Source: Palsa-661 sp035535015 (GTDB lineage Bacteria; Actinomycetota; Acidimicrobiia; Acidimicrobiales; UBA8190). Taken from it: 64,000 nt of DNA. Under the pieces are notes generated by a model that saw only the letters and a list, made by a program, of their open reading frames with translations, made no database searches and had not been told where the DNA came from. A program made the translations under genes and the position numbers. Each line of letters starts with the position of its first letter. Within the stretch, counting starts at the first letter, position 1. Location of the stretch: NCBI GenBank assembly GCA_035535015.1, contig DATLQU010000022.1, positions 62,001 to 126,000 on the forward strand, written 5' to 3'. Shown in pieces: positions 25,495 through 34,175 of this stretch.

Positions 25495-25655
25495 CTCCCC
25501 CACCTCACCGTTCTTGGCTGGATACTCCGCCTGCGGAAGACCCGTCCGTGGGTTCTTCCGTCCCCGATCACCAGGGGAGGTCTCTGGCCGGTCTATCGGC
25601 ACCACCTGGGGGCTTCTTGAGGAATTTCGCAACACATTCCCAATTTCGTCTCCGG

Positions 25656-28600
25656 TCACCGGAAATCGCGTGATGCAGGCAGGGGGGCCGACCCGAGATC
25701 GAGCCGGGAGATCTTCTCCGCCACCACGCTGACCACGCCGTCCACCCGCTCGAGCCGGCCCCGTACCAGCAGGGCGGGGGAGCGCCGGGCGGCGTCCCGC
25801 CAGCGCAGCCAGGCTCCCGGCGAGCAGATCACGTTCACCATGCCGGTCTCGTCCTCCAGGTTGAGAAAGACGGTCCCCCTGGCGCTTTCGGGGTGCTGGC
25901 GGTGGGTGACCACCCCGCCCACGAGCACCTTGCCCTCCGTCTCGGCCCCGAGCAGCCTCCCGGCGGGGATCACCCCCAGGGCGTCGAGCCGGGGCCGGGC
26001 CAGCTCGACGGCGCCGGCGCCCACGGTCAGCCCGGTGGCCCACATGTCGGCCGCCACTTCCTCGAGGGGGTCCAGGTCGGGGAGCACGGGGGCGTCCTCC
26101 CCGGTCACCAGGCCGGGCAGTCGGTCGGGTGTGGCCTGGGCGACCGGTCCGGCGGCCCACAGGGCGTGGCGCCGGCCGCCGCCGCGCTCCCCGGCCGGCA
26201 CCGTGCTCGCTTCCCCGGGAGGGAGTCCCTCCAGGGCGCCGGCGGTGGCCAGCGCTTCCAGCTGGGCCCGTCCGACCCCGCCCCGCCGGACCAGATCCTC
26301 CATCGAGGCATAGGGCCGCTGGCCGGCCACCCGCTCGGCCACCTCGGTGCCGAGCCCCCGGACCGCCCCGATCCCCAGCCGGATCTCGGGCTGCCGTCCC
26401 GGGGAGCCCACGGGACCCCCGTCGGGACCCGGCACCCCCCAGTCGAGGGTGGCCTCGGCGCCCGACCGGTCGACGTGGGGGCGGTGCACGACCACCCCGT
26501 GCCGCCGGCCGTCGGCCACCAGGGACTGGGGGGACCAGAACCCCATGGGCTGGGCGTTCAGCAGTGCGGCGCAGAAGGCGGCGGGGTAGTGGAGCTTCAA
26601 CCAGGCGCTCGAGTAGACGAGGTAGGCGAAGGACACGGCATGGCTCTCGGGGAAGCCGAAGCTGGCGAAGGCGGCCAGCTTGGCCACGATCTCGTCGGCC
26701 ACCTCGCCGGTGATGCCCCGGTCGGCCATCCCGGCGTAGAGCCGGTCGCGCAGCCGCGTCATCCGGGCCCCGGACCGCTTCGCCCCCATGGCCTGTCGCA
26801 GCTCGTCGGCCTCCGCCGCGCTGAAACCGGCGGCGTCGATGGCGATCTGCATGAGCTGCTCCTGGAACAGCGGTACCCCGAGCGTCTTGGCCAGGGCCCT
26901 CTCGAGCAGGGGGTGGGGAGGTGTCGGCTCCTCGAGGCCCTGCCGCCGCCGGATGTAGGGATGGACGGACCCCCCCTGGATGGGTCCGGGCCGGATGATG
27001 GCCACCTCGATCACCAGGTCGGAGAAGCACCGGGGCCGGATCCGCGGGAGCGTGGCCATCTGGGCCCGGCTCTCCACCTGGAACACCCCCACGGTGTCGG
27101 CCCGGCAGAGCATGTCGTAGACGGCGTCCTCCTGGGGCACCATGGCCAGGTCCACCACCACCCCGTGGGCGTCGTGGATCAGGTCCACCGCCCGGTGCAG
27201 GGCGTCGAGCATCCCCAGCCCGAGCAGGTCGAACTTGACCAGGCCCACCGTGGCGCAGTCGTCTTTGTCCCACTGCAGGGCCGTCCGTCCCGGGTGCCGG
27301 GCCCACTCCACCGGGCAGACCTCGACCACCGGCCGGTCACAGATGACCATCCCCCCGGAGTGCAGCCCCAGATGCCGGGGGAAGTCGAGGACCTGCCCGG
27401 CCAGCGCAGCCACGGCGGCCGGCAGGGGGCCGCCCCGGTCGAGCGCTTCGCCGTTGTCGACCCCCTTGGCCCAGCCGTCGACCTGCTCGGGGGAGTGCCC
27501 GAGGGCCTTGCCCATGTCGCGGATGGCGGACCGGGCCCGGTAGGTGATGACGTTCGCCACCTGGGCGGCGTGGTGCCGGCCGTAGCGCTCGAAGACGTAG
27601 GCGATCACCTCCTCGCGCCGGCCCGACTCGATGTCGAGGTCGATGTCGGGGGGTCCGTCGCGCTCGGGGGAGAGGAACCGTTCGAACAGCAGTCCGAGCC
27701 CTACGGCGTCGGCCCGGGTGATGCACAGGGCGAAGCAGACGGCCGAGTTGGCGGCCGAGCCCCGTCCCTGGCAGTAGATGTCCTGCCGCCGGCAGAACTC
27801 CACGATGTCCCAGACGATCAGGAAGTAGCCGGCGAACCCGAGCGCCCCGATCACCTCGAGCTCATGGTCGATCTGGGCCCACGCTCCCGGTATCCGCTCG
27901 TCGCTCCGGGGGCCGTACCGGGCGGTCGCCCCCCGCCGGGTCAGCTCCACCAGCCAGGACTGCTCGTCGTGCCCGGCAGGGACGGGGAAGTGGGGGAGCC
28001 GGGGCGCCACCAGCCGCAGATCGAAGGCACAGTCCCGGCCCAGCTCCCCGGCCCGCCGCACGGCCCCGGGCCAGCGGCCGAAGCGCCGTTCCTGCTCGCC
28101 CGGGCTCCGCAGATGGGCGGCGGCGGCGGCCGGGAGCCAACCCTCGAGCTCGCCCAGCGGTCGACGGGCCCGCACGGCGGCCAGGGTGGCGGCGAGAGGC
28201 CGTCGGGAGGCGGTGGCGTAATGGACGTTGTTGGTGGCCACCAGGTCCACCCCCCGGTCCACGGCCAGCAGGGCCAGGGCGTCGTTGCGGGCGGTGTCGA
28301 GGGGATCTCCGTGGGCCCACAGCTCCACGGCCACGTTGCCCCGACCGAAGGCCTCGACCAGCCGGTCGAGCTCCCGTCCCGCGGCGGTGGGCCCGTCGCC
28401 GGTGAGAGCGGCCGGGACCGCCCCCTTCCGGCACCCGGTGAGCACCAGCCAGTGGCCCCCGTGCCGGCCGGCCAGGTCGTCGAGCGTGCAGGTCGGTTGC
28501 CCCTTCGTCCCCCCGGCCAGGTGGGCCTCGGCGATGGCCCGGCTCAGCCCCGCGTAGCCCTCGGGGTCGCGGGCGAGGACCACCAGGTGGGTCCCGGCCG

Positions 28601-28883
28601 GGTCGGGTCCCCCCGTCCGGGGAGAACCGGTCGGGGGGGTCCCCGCCGGGGAGCGGGCCAGCAGGGTCAGTTCGGCGCCGAAGACGGAGCCGAGCCCCAC
28701 GGCCCGGGCCGTCTCGGCGAAGCGGACCACGCCGTACAGCCCGTCGTGGTCGGTCAGGGCCAGGCCGCCGAGCCCCAGCCGGGCCGCCTCGGCCACCAGC
28801 TCCTCGGGATGCGAGGCACCGTCCAGGAAGCTGAAATTGGAATGGCAGTGCAGCTCGGCATACCGCCCGGGATCGTCAGTCGT
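25656..28883 (-). CDS. dnaE2: error-prone DNA polymerase III alpha subunit
   Basis: C-family translesion polymerase of about 1075 residues acting with ImuA' and ImuB after DNA damage. The N-terminal PHP domain has YAELHCHSNFSFLDG, the polymerase palm has GPPDIDLDIESGRREEV with catalytic Asp residues, and the C-terminus ends with the family's usual SRDFR. No ATG, GTG or TTG lies in frame between the imuB end and the PHP motif; the first GTG (28796) would remove HCH. An ACG at 28883 lies six bases after GGAGG and would give (M)TDDPGRYAELH, overlapping the imuB stop. I take it as the likely start. Confidence 0.9.
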   Translation of the reverse strand, partial: TTDDPGRYAELHCHSNFSFLDGASHPEELVAEAARLGLGGLALTDHDGLYGVVRFAETARAVGLGSVFGAELTLLARSPAGTPPTGSPRTGGPDPAGTHLVVLARDPEGYAGLSRAIAEAHLAGGTKGQPTCTLDDLAGRHGGHWLVLTGCRKGAVPAALTGDGPTAAGRELDRLVEAFGRGNVAVELWAHGDPLDTARNDALALLAVDRGVDLVATNNVHYATASRRPLAATLAAVRARRPLGELEGWLPAAAAAHLRSPGEQERRFGRWPGAVRRAGELGRDCAFDLRLVAPRLPHFPVPAGHDEQSWLVELTRRGATARYGPRSDERIPGAWAQIDHELEVIGALGFAGYFLIVWDIVEFCRRQDIYCQGRGSAANSAVCFALCITRADAVGLGLLFERFLSPERDGPPDIDLDIESGRREEVIAYVFERYGRHHAAQVANVITYRARSAIRDMGKALGHSPEQVDGWAKGVDNGEALDRGGPLPAAVAALAGQVLDFPRHLGLHSGGMVICDRPVVEVCPVEWARHPGRTALQWDKDDCATVGLVKFDLLGLGMLDALHRAVDLIHDAHGVVVDLAMVPQEDAVYDMLCRADTVGVFQVESRAQMATLPRIRPRCFSDLVIEVAIIRPGPIQGGSVHPYIRRRQGLEEPTPPHPLLERALAKTLGVPLFQEQLMQIAIDAAGFSAAEADELRQAMGAKRSGARMTRLRDRLYAGMADRGITGEVADEIVAKLAAFASFGFPESHAVSFAYLVYSSAWLKLHYPAAFCAALLNAQPMGFWSPQSLVADGRRHGVVVHRPHVDRSGAEATLDWGVPGPDGGPVGSPGRQPEIRLGIGAVRGLGTEVAERVAGQRPYASMEDLVRRGGVGRAQLEALATAGALEGLPPGEASTVPAGERGGGRRHALWAAGPVAQATPDRLPGLVTGEDAPVLPDLDPLEEVAADMWATGLTVGAGAVELARPRLDALGVIPAGRLLGAETEGKVLVGGVVTHRQHPESARGTVFLNLEDETGMVNVICSPGAWLRWRDAARRSPALLVRGRLERVDGVVSVVAEKISRLDLGSAPLPASRDFR

Positions 28884-30006
28884 AGGTCCCCTCCAGCCAC
28901 CAGCCGCCCCGCTCGCGCGTGAGCAGATGTGCCGTCCCTCCAGCGGTGACCACCTGCATCCGGGCTTGGCGCCGGGGGGCCGACCACCACCGTTCCTCCG
29001 AAGGCCACGGCCCGGCCCACCCCGTCACCGTCGTCCACGGTCCGTCGTCCACCGACAACCGGGCCGGAACACCGGTGACCATCCCCCCGCCGCTGACCCC
29101 GACGGGGCCACCCTCGGCGTCGACCAGCCGGGCCACCAGAGGCCGGGCCAGCACGATCACCGGTGCCGGGGAAGGGACCCGTCCCGGCCACGGAGGGTCG
29201 CCAGGGACGCCGATCCCGCCATCGCCACCGCCGGCCCGACCGCCGGACCAGGGGACGATCCGGGCCCGTTCGGCCGGACCCCGCCCCCCCTGGAGCCGTC
29301 CCGTCATCACCGCCTCGGGCCCGAGCAGCTCCTGTACCCGGACGAGGGCCCGCCCCGCCCGGGCCGCCGCCCCTGCTTCCCCGCCCCAGAATTCGGGCTG
29401 CCGGCCGGAGGCCTTCCCGGTCCGGCCCCGTCCCGGCCCACCCCGCCGGGGGGTGGCCGGACCGAAGCCGGGCAGCTCGCCCTCGACCCCCCGGGCCACC
29501 CGGTGGCAGGCGGCACCGTCGACCCCGAACCGGCTGAGCACCTCCCGGGCCGGCAACTCACCGAACCGGCCGAGCGTCCGGATCCCCAGACGAGTCAGCA
29601 GATCGGTCAGTTCGGGCCGCTCGAGCGTGCCCACCGGCCAGGGCTCGAGAAACGCCGGCGTCTCACCGGCCGGCACGATCACCGGATCGGTCCCGGCGCA
29701 CCGGGCGGCGATCGTGGCGGCGAACAGCCCGTCGGCCACTCCCACACCGGCGGTCAGTCCCGCGCCGGTCGCCACCGCCTCGACCCCCCTCACGGCGTCG
29801 CCCAGCAGCCGGCCGAACCTCTCGTCCCCCCCGAAATAGCGCGACGGTCCCCGGGTCCCCACGGTACAGACCCCGGGCCGCACCACCTCGACGCCGGCTG
29901 AGAACGTCTCCACCGCCTCCCTCACCCGGACGAAGGCCCGCTCCTCCCGCCCGCCTTCCTGCTCCTCCAGCAGGTCCGGGCACCACACCACGAGCAGTCG
30001 CTGCAC
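28876..30006 (-). CDS. imuB: ImuB-like Y-family polymerase homologue, internally short
   Basis: 376 residues. The N-terminus RLLVVWCPDLL, VVRPGVCTVGTRGPSRYFGG, GVADGLFAATIAARC and LLTRLGIRTLGRFGELP match the Y-family-derived ImuB, a non-catalytic adaptor that links DnaE2 to the beta clamp. From memory, ImuB proteins run to ~500 residues or more; here the frame passes from RVARGVEGELPGFGP directly to AGRALVRVQELLGPEAVM, so roughly 130 residues of the little-finger region seem missing without a frameshift. GTG start at 30006; its stop overlaps the inferred dnaE2 start. Confidence 0.85.
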   Translation of the reverse strand: MQRLLVVWCPDLLEEQEGGREERAFVRVREAVETFSAGVEVVRPGVCTVGTRGPSRYFGGDERFGRLLGDAVRGVEAVATGAGLTAGVGVADGLFAATIAARCAGTDPVIVPAGETPAFLEPWPVGTLERPELTDLLTRLGIRTLGRFGELPAREVLSRFGVDGAACHRVARGVEGELPGFGPATPRRGGPGRGRTGKASGRQPEFWGGEAGAAARAGRALVRVQELLGPEAVMTGRLQGGRGPAERARIVPWSGGRAGGGDGGIGVPGDPPWPGRVPSPAPVIVLARPLVARLVDAEGGPVGVSGGGMVTGVPARLSVDDGPWTTVTGWAGPWPSEERWWSAPRRQARMQVVTAGGTAHLLTRERGGWWLEGTYD

Positions 30007-30016
30007 CTTCCCCCCC

Positions 30017-30775
30017 TCACCCCGCCACTACCGCACCCGATCCGGCCGGCAGCCACAGCCCGGTCCGCATCTCTCTCACCGCCGACCGCCGGCCGGAGGT
30101 CACCACCTCGACGTGCCGCCCCCGGAGGTGACCGTGGCCTGCCTCCACCCCGTCCCACCCCCCGCCCACGACCGTCAGCCGGACATCGGGCCCCTCCGGC
30201 CAGGTCACCGGTCCGGCCTCCACCACCAGGACCGCCCGCCGCTGCCGGGCCCGGGCCGCCAGTCGCCGTGCCACCCCGGGCCGCACCCGCCCGGGGGGAC
30301 AGACGAGGACGACGTCCATGCCGTCGAGCAGGTTCCCGGTCACCTCCGGCCATGCCCCCCCGGGTCTCGGCACCAGGGCCAGCCGGTCCAGCTCCACCCC
30401 CAGCTCGGCCACGGCCAGCAGCCCCGGATCCGCTATCCCCACCGCGGCGCACCACGACCCGGCGGCCGAGGCGGCGGCGAGCAGGCTGAAAGCCAGCGTC
30501 CGGCCACCGCCGCCCGAACCCCCACCGTCTCTTCTGGCCCCACTGTCTCTTCTGCCCCCACCGACCCCGACGGCGATGACGGCACCCCGTTGCAATCCCC
30601 CCCCGGGGAGAAGGGGGATCAGGCTCGGGAGCACGGGGAGCCGTTGATCCCTGCTCGAGGACACGGGCCGGCTCCGCGCCGCCAGGGAGATGTCGACCGA
30701 CCCCGAGCCCACCGGCCTCCGGCCGTGCTGGTACCGGCTGGCTGATGTCGGGGTACCCGGGGTCGCTGAGGCCAT
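30017..30775 (-). CDS. ImuA'-like RecA-fold mutasome protein
   Basis: About 252 residues, first gene of the SOS mutasome operon with imuB 10 bp downstream. It has the layout of actinobacterial ImuA': LIPLLPGGGLQRGAVIAVGV in place of a true Walker A, then RTLAFSLLAAASAAGSWCAAVG. A Gly/Arg/Asp insert follows the P-loop region. ATG at 30775 or GTG at 30787; the LexA box ends 3-15 bp upstream, so the transcript is probably leaderless or nearly so. Confidence 0.75.
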   Translation of the reverse strand: MASATPGTPTSASRYQHGRRPVGSGSVDISLAARSRPVSSSRDQRLPVLPSLIPLLPGGGLQRGAVIAVGVGGGRRDSGARRDGGGSGGGGRTLAFSLLAAASAAGSWCAAVGIADPGLLAVAELGVELDRLALVPRPGGAWPEVTGNLLDGMDVVLVCPPGRVRPGVARRLAARARQRRAVLVVEAGPVTWPEGPDVRLTVVGGGWDGVEAGHGHLRGRHVEVVTSGRRSAVREMRTGLWLPAGSGAVVAG

Positions 30776-30789
30776 CGTTTTCGACACTA

Positions 30790-30805
30790 TCGAACGTATG
30801 TTCGA
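30790..30805. promoter_or_regulatory. LexA-binding SOS box
   Basis: TCGAACGTATGTTCGA, a perfect 6-4-6 palindrome matching the actinobacterial SOS consensus. It sits directly upstream of imuA'. On the minus strand GATAGT overlaps its edge and may be the -10 element, so LexA would block the promoter itself. Confidence 0.93.
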
Positions 30806-30839
30806 TTATCCAGGGGGCCGTCCGCTACGATGTCGCTCC

Positions 30840-32429
30840 TCAGATCCCCAGATCACGACCCCCGGGACCGCCATCACCGGCCAGCCGGTCCCGGGCCGGC
30901 CGGGGGAAGGACCCGGCCGGCCGCTCGACCGCCGCCGGTACCCGTTCGGCTCCGCGCACCACCGAGCGCCACGGTTCGCTCGAGAACCACGGCGTCAGCC
31001 GCACCCATCCCATGGCGTTCCGCTCGTCCACCACCAGGGCCATCCCCGGCTCACCCCGGCCCACCACATCGACCGGCAGCCGTCTCCGCAGCACCGTCGA
31101 GGTCGTCACCGACGGCAGAGGATCGGCCCCCCGTCCGCCCGGTCCCCACAGCATCCGGTGCATCACGGCCCGGCCGATCCCTCGTCCCCCCTCTCTCACC
31201 GGCGCACTCACCGACCGTGTCGCCACCTCTTCTTCTCCGGCCAGTTGGGAGAGCGCATCGAGGGTCTGCACGTCCCCGATCCCCGGCAGCACGACCGTCG
31301 TCCCGAAGAGGGAGAGGAATCCGTCGGCCGCCCCGCCCCATCGCCCCCGGGCTTGGGACAGGTCCTGCAGGCAGGCCAGCGTCACCACCCCCTGGCTTCC
31401 CCCCTCGCTCACCATGGCGGGCAGGTCGGGCACCGGTGCGATGTTCGCCACCTCGTCGAGGGCCAGTACCACCGGTGTGGGCGCGCTCCGCCGGCCGCCT
31501 CCACGGCCGTCCGGAGAACCGCTGTCGGCCGCGGCGGCCTGCTCGGCGGCCCGGCCGTAGGCGGCGGCCCTGATGTCGGTCAGCAGCCCGACCACCAGCG
31601 GGGCGGCCAGTCCCTGGTGCCGGCCGGTGGCACAGATATACAGCGTCCCCGACGAATCGCAGAAGCCCCGGGGATCGAAGTCCGGCGCCACCGTGGTGGC
31701 CAGAGCGGCCTCGCTCCGGTAGGCGCCGAGCACTCCCGAGGCCGTCGACCAGATCCCGCTCTGCTCCCGGCTGTCGGTGGAGGCGATCCCGGCCAACAGG
31801 TCCCCGGCGATCACGGCGCCCTGCTGTTCGAGAACCCGCAGAGCGGGGGCGACCTGCCGCCTGTCGATCCACGAGAGCACCGTCGCCAGCTCGGCCCCGT
31901 CCAGCGCGGCGGCGTGCAGCACCGGGGCCAGCAGGGCCTGGGCTCTCTCACTCCAATGGTCGAGCCCCACCTCGCCCCCATCGCCGCGCCCCCCGGTCGG
32001 ACGGGCCGAACCCACCAGGCCCCGCGCCACCAGCAGTGCGTCGTCCCACGACCGGCATCCGCTCACCGGTGACCACCGCACCCGCTCCACCCCGTCCGGC
32101 GCCTCCACCGTCCCGCTCGGGTCGTACAGAAAGCAACGCCCCTGGCCTCGCCGGCTCCCGGCGGTGATTCGCAGCACGTCGGGCTTCGTCGAGGTCGACA
32201 CCACCGCACCCGGGGCGCCGAGAACGGTCGGCACCACCAGCCCCGACGTCTTTCCCGACCGCGGTGGCCCCAGGACGAGCACGGCTTGCTCGGCACCGGC
32301 CCACGCCGGACCGATCGCCCCGGCCCCGAGGTAGAGACATCCTCCCGTTCGCGCCGCGGTCTTCCGCATCGCCGCAAGTGCGACGTCGCCGTTCTCTCCA
32401 CCGGCGACCGGACTGATCATTCTTCTCAC
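30840..32429 (-). CDS. orphan VirD4/TraG-like (type IV coupling protein) ATPase
   Basis: 529 residues. Walker A is VLGPPRSGKTSGLVVPT and Walker B is VVLALDEVANIAPVPDLP, followed by GGSQGVVTLACLQDLSQARGRWG, a segment typical of TraG/TraM-recognition ATPases that pump DNA or protein through conjugative pores. The N-terminal membrane helices of canonical coupling proteins are missing. No relaxase, VirB4 or other transfer gene lies in the window. Start GTG 32429 or ATG 32420. It lies just upstream of the SOS mutasome on the same strand. Substrate and partner are unknown. Confidence 0.8.
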   Translation of the reverse strand: MRRMISPVAGGENGDVALAAMRKTAARTGGCLYLGAGAIGPAWAGAEQAVLVLGPPRSGKTSGLVVPTVLGAPGAVVSTSTKPDVLRITAGSRRGQGRCFLYDPSGTVEAPDGVERVRWSPVSGCRSWDDALLVARGLVGSARPTGGRGDGGEVGLDHWSERAQALLAPVLHAAALDGAELATVLSWIDRRQVAPALRVLEQQGAVIAGDLLAGIASTDSREQSGIWSTASGVLGAYRSEAALATTVAPDFDPRGFCDSSGTLYICATGRHQGLAAPLVVGLLTDIRAAAYGRAAEQAAAADSGSPDGRGGGRRSAPTPVVLALDEVANIAPVPDLPAMVSEGGSQGVVTLACLQDLSQARGRWGGAADGFLSLFGTTVVLPGIGDVQTLDALSQLAGEEEVATRSVSAPVREGGRGIGRAVMHRMLWGPGGRGADPLPSVTTSTVLRRRLPVDVVGRGEPGMALVVDERNAMGWVRLTPWFSSEPWRSVVRGAERVPAAVERPAGSFPRPARDRLAGDGGPGGRDLGI

Positions 32430-32525
32430 CGTCCTTCTCGCCGTCCCCTGTCGTCGTCTTGGCCGAGTTGCGCCTGTCCCTCACTCTCGCCCGTTCGATC
32501 CGGCGATCATTCGGCGGCGATCTGC

Positions 32526-32580
32526 GTGCGATACCTCGGCGTGCGATACCTCGGCGTGCGATACCTCTGCGGCGATACCT
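32526..32580. repeat. 15-bp tandem repeat, 3.7 copies
   Basis: GTGCGATACCTCGGC repeated at 32526, 32541 and 32556 (last copy one mismatch), then a partial copy. It lies in the spacer upstream of the coupling-protein gene. Confidence 0.9.
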
Positions 32581-32607
32581 GGCGACCGCTCCGACGAAGC
32601 GCCTGTG

Positions 32608-32657
32608 AGGGATTCAGTGTGGGGATTCAGTGTGGGGATTCAGTGTGGGGAGTCAGT
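32608..32657. repeat. 13-bp tandem repeat overlapping a stop codon
   Basis: GGGGATTCAGTGT-type units at 32608, 32621 and 32634, plus a degenerate fourth. The array runs over the TGA of the adjacent minus-strand dehydrogenase gene (32653-32655), so copy-number change could alter its 3' end. Confidence 0.9.
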
Positions 32658-33654
32658 ACCCTGCGTCGAGATCGACGAGGTCGGCCGGCATGGCCCCACT
32701 GAGCCAGGTCCGCAACTGCGCGGCGAACCGCCATTTGAAGTCGTCGAGCGTGTGGTTCGACGACCACGTGACGTGAGGAAGGGCGAGGACGTCGGTCCGT
32801 CCCCATAACGGATGACCGGGATCGGGAGGCTCCTGTCGGAAGGCGTCGAGGACCGCTCCTGCGAGGTGACCGCTCTCCAACGCGGCAATCAGCGCGTCGT
32901 CGTCGATCAACGCTCCTCGCGCCACGTTGATCACGACTGCTCCCGCCTTCATGGCGTCGAAGGCCGCTGCGTCGAGCATGTTCGTGGTGGCTGCCGTCAG
33001 CGGGAGCGCGCAGACCAGGTAGTCGGCGTCACCAAGCTCGTCGCGCCAACTCTCTCCGACCACCAACCGCGTCACCCCGGCTGGCGTCTCGGATCGCGGA
33101 CTCCGGACGCAGCCGCGCACCTCCACCCCGAAAGCCTCGAGCATCCCCGCCGCCATCGTCCCCACGGCACCCAAGCCGAGAATCAGCACCACGGCACCCT
33201 TCAGCTCGGACAGCGCCTCGCCCACCTCCCAGAGCCCGGCGTCCGATTGCCGGACGAAGCGGGGTAGCTGTTTGGCCGCCGACAAGATGGCCAGAACGAC
33301 CCATTCGGCCATGGGCCGGGCGGCGATCCCGGCCCCGTTCGAGAGCAGAATTCCCCGTTCGGCCAGCTCAGGTAGGGGCAATTCCTCGACCCCGACGTAA
33401 TCGGAATGCACCCAGCGGAGGTCGGGGAGCTCGTCGAGACAGCGCCGGATCCGTTGCGCCGGAAGGTGGTACCGCCACAACACCTCGACTCCGACGGCGT
33501 GGTCGGCTCCGATCGGCTCGTCTCCCACCACCACGTGACGGATACCGGCGTCGAGCATCTTCCGCTCGACCAATTCGGCCAGTCCGCGTGCCGCCCACGG
33601 GGGAGCAGCGATGACCGCCGATCGCGCAGTGTCACTCTCCGCTACCAAAGACAT
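32653..33654 (-). CDS. D-isomer-specific 2-hydroxyacid dehydrogenase
   Basis: 333-residue NAD-dependent oxidoreductase. The Rossmann motif is LILGLGAVGTMAAGML. The catalytic Arg is in VINVARGALIDDDAL, the Glu in FRQEPPDPGHPLW and the His in ALPHVTW. Residues 1-130 form the split substrate domain. The substrate (glycerate, phosphoglycerate, lactate analogue) cannot be assigned. Start ATG 33654; a longer frame upstream overlaps the next gene in Arg-rich sequence. Confidence 0.88.
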   Translation of the reverse strand: MSLVAESDTARSAVIAAPPWAARGLAELVERKMLDAGIRHVVVGDEPIGADHAVGVEVLWRYHLPAQRIRRCLDELPDLRWVHSDYVGVEELPLPELAERGILLSNGAGIAARPMAEWVVLAILSAAKQLPRFVRQSDAGLWEVGEALSELKGAVVLILGLGAVGTMAAGMLEAFGVEVRGCVRSPRSETPAGVTRLVVGESWRDELGDADYLVCALPLTAATTNMLDAAAFDAMKAGAVVINVARGALIDDDALIAALESGHLAGAVLDAFRQEPPDPGHPLWGRTDVLALPHVTWSSNHTLDDFKWRFAAQLRTWLSGAMPADLVDLDAGY

Positions 33655-33707
33655 CTCACTCGCAGTTGTGCTCGACAGGGATGCGGAGCCGATGTCGTCC
33701 GGGGGTT

Positions 33708-33959
33708 TCACGGCTTCTCCGGACGGAAAATCGGCTCTCCGTCGCGTACACGAAGCGTACCGGGCGCTCCGAGCAGTACCGAGGGATCCCCTGTCTCCAC
33801 CGCGCCGCAACGGCGCTCGACATGCCGTCCGCGCAGCCGAACCACGTCTCCGACGTGCGGACCGAGAGAAATTGTCACGTCGAGGCACAGGTCACCATCG
33901 TCATCTGCTTCGGCGTCGACGACGATCACGTCGTAGATTCCGTCGGGAAGGACCGTCAC
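33708..33959 (-). CDS. small acidic hypothetical protein
   Basis: 83 residues from GTG 33959: TVLPDGIYDVIVVDAEADDD at the N-terminus, then DLCLDVTISLGPHVGDVVRL. The alternating beta pattern resembles a small OB-like barrel. It precedes the hydroxyacid dehydrogenase gene by 53 bp on the same strand. I do not recognise it. Confidence 0.55.
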   Translation of the reverse strand: MTVLPDGIYDVIVVDAEADDDGDLCLDVTISLGPHVGDVVRLRGRHVERRCGAVETGDPSVLLGAPGTLRVRDGEPIFRPEKP

Positions 33960-34112
33960 CGAAAAAATCCTTGCAAACGAAGGGTTTCCTGTCCATACGC
34001 GCGCTCGGCTCCCTTCATCAACGACCTCGCGTCATGCCGTCTGTCGCCCAATTGCAGTCGTGCAAGCTTGCGCGGATCCTTGCGCGTCACATCGCCCCAG
34101 CAGCGCAAATGC

Positions 34113-34141
34113 TTGACCTTGACCGGAAAACCTTCTTTGAT
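34113..34141 (+). promoter_or_regulatory. probable promoter of the HU operon
   Basis: TTGACC at 34113-34118 and TTTGAT at 34136-34141 with 17 bases between, 35 bases before the HU start. A strong GGAGGAGG ribosome site follows at 34161-34168. Confidence 0.45.
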
Positions 34142-34175
34142 TGATGAGATTCCGCTACACGGAGGAGGACAGCGG

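Noticed and set aside
25893..28922. 1009-codon plus-strand open frame opposite dnaE2
   Set aside because: A by-product of the high-GC antisense strand of dnaE2; composition is Gly/His/Pro-rich with no domain. The same applies to the long frames at 58610-61789, 39672-42275 and 50899-52497.
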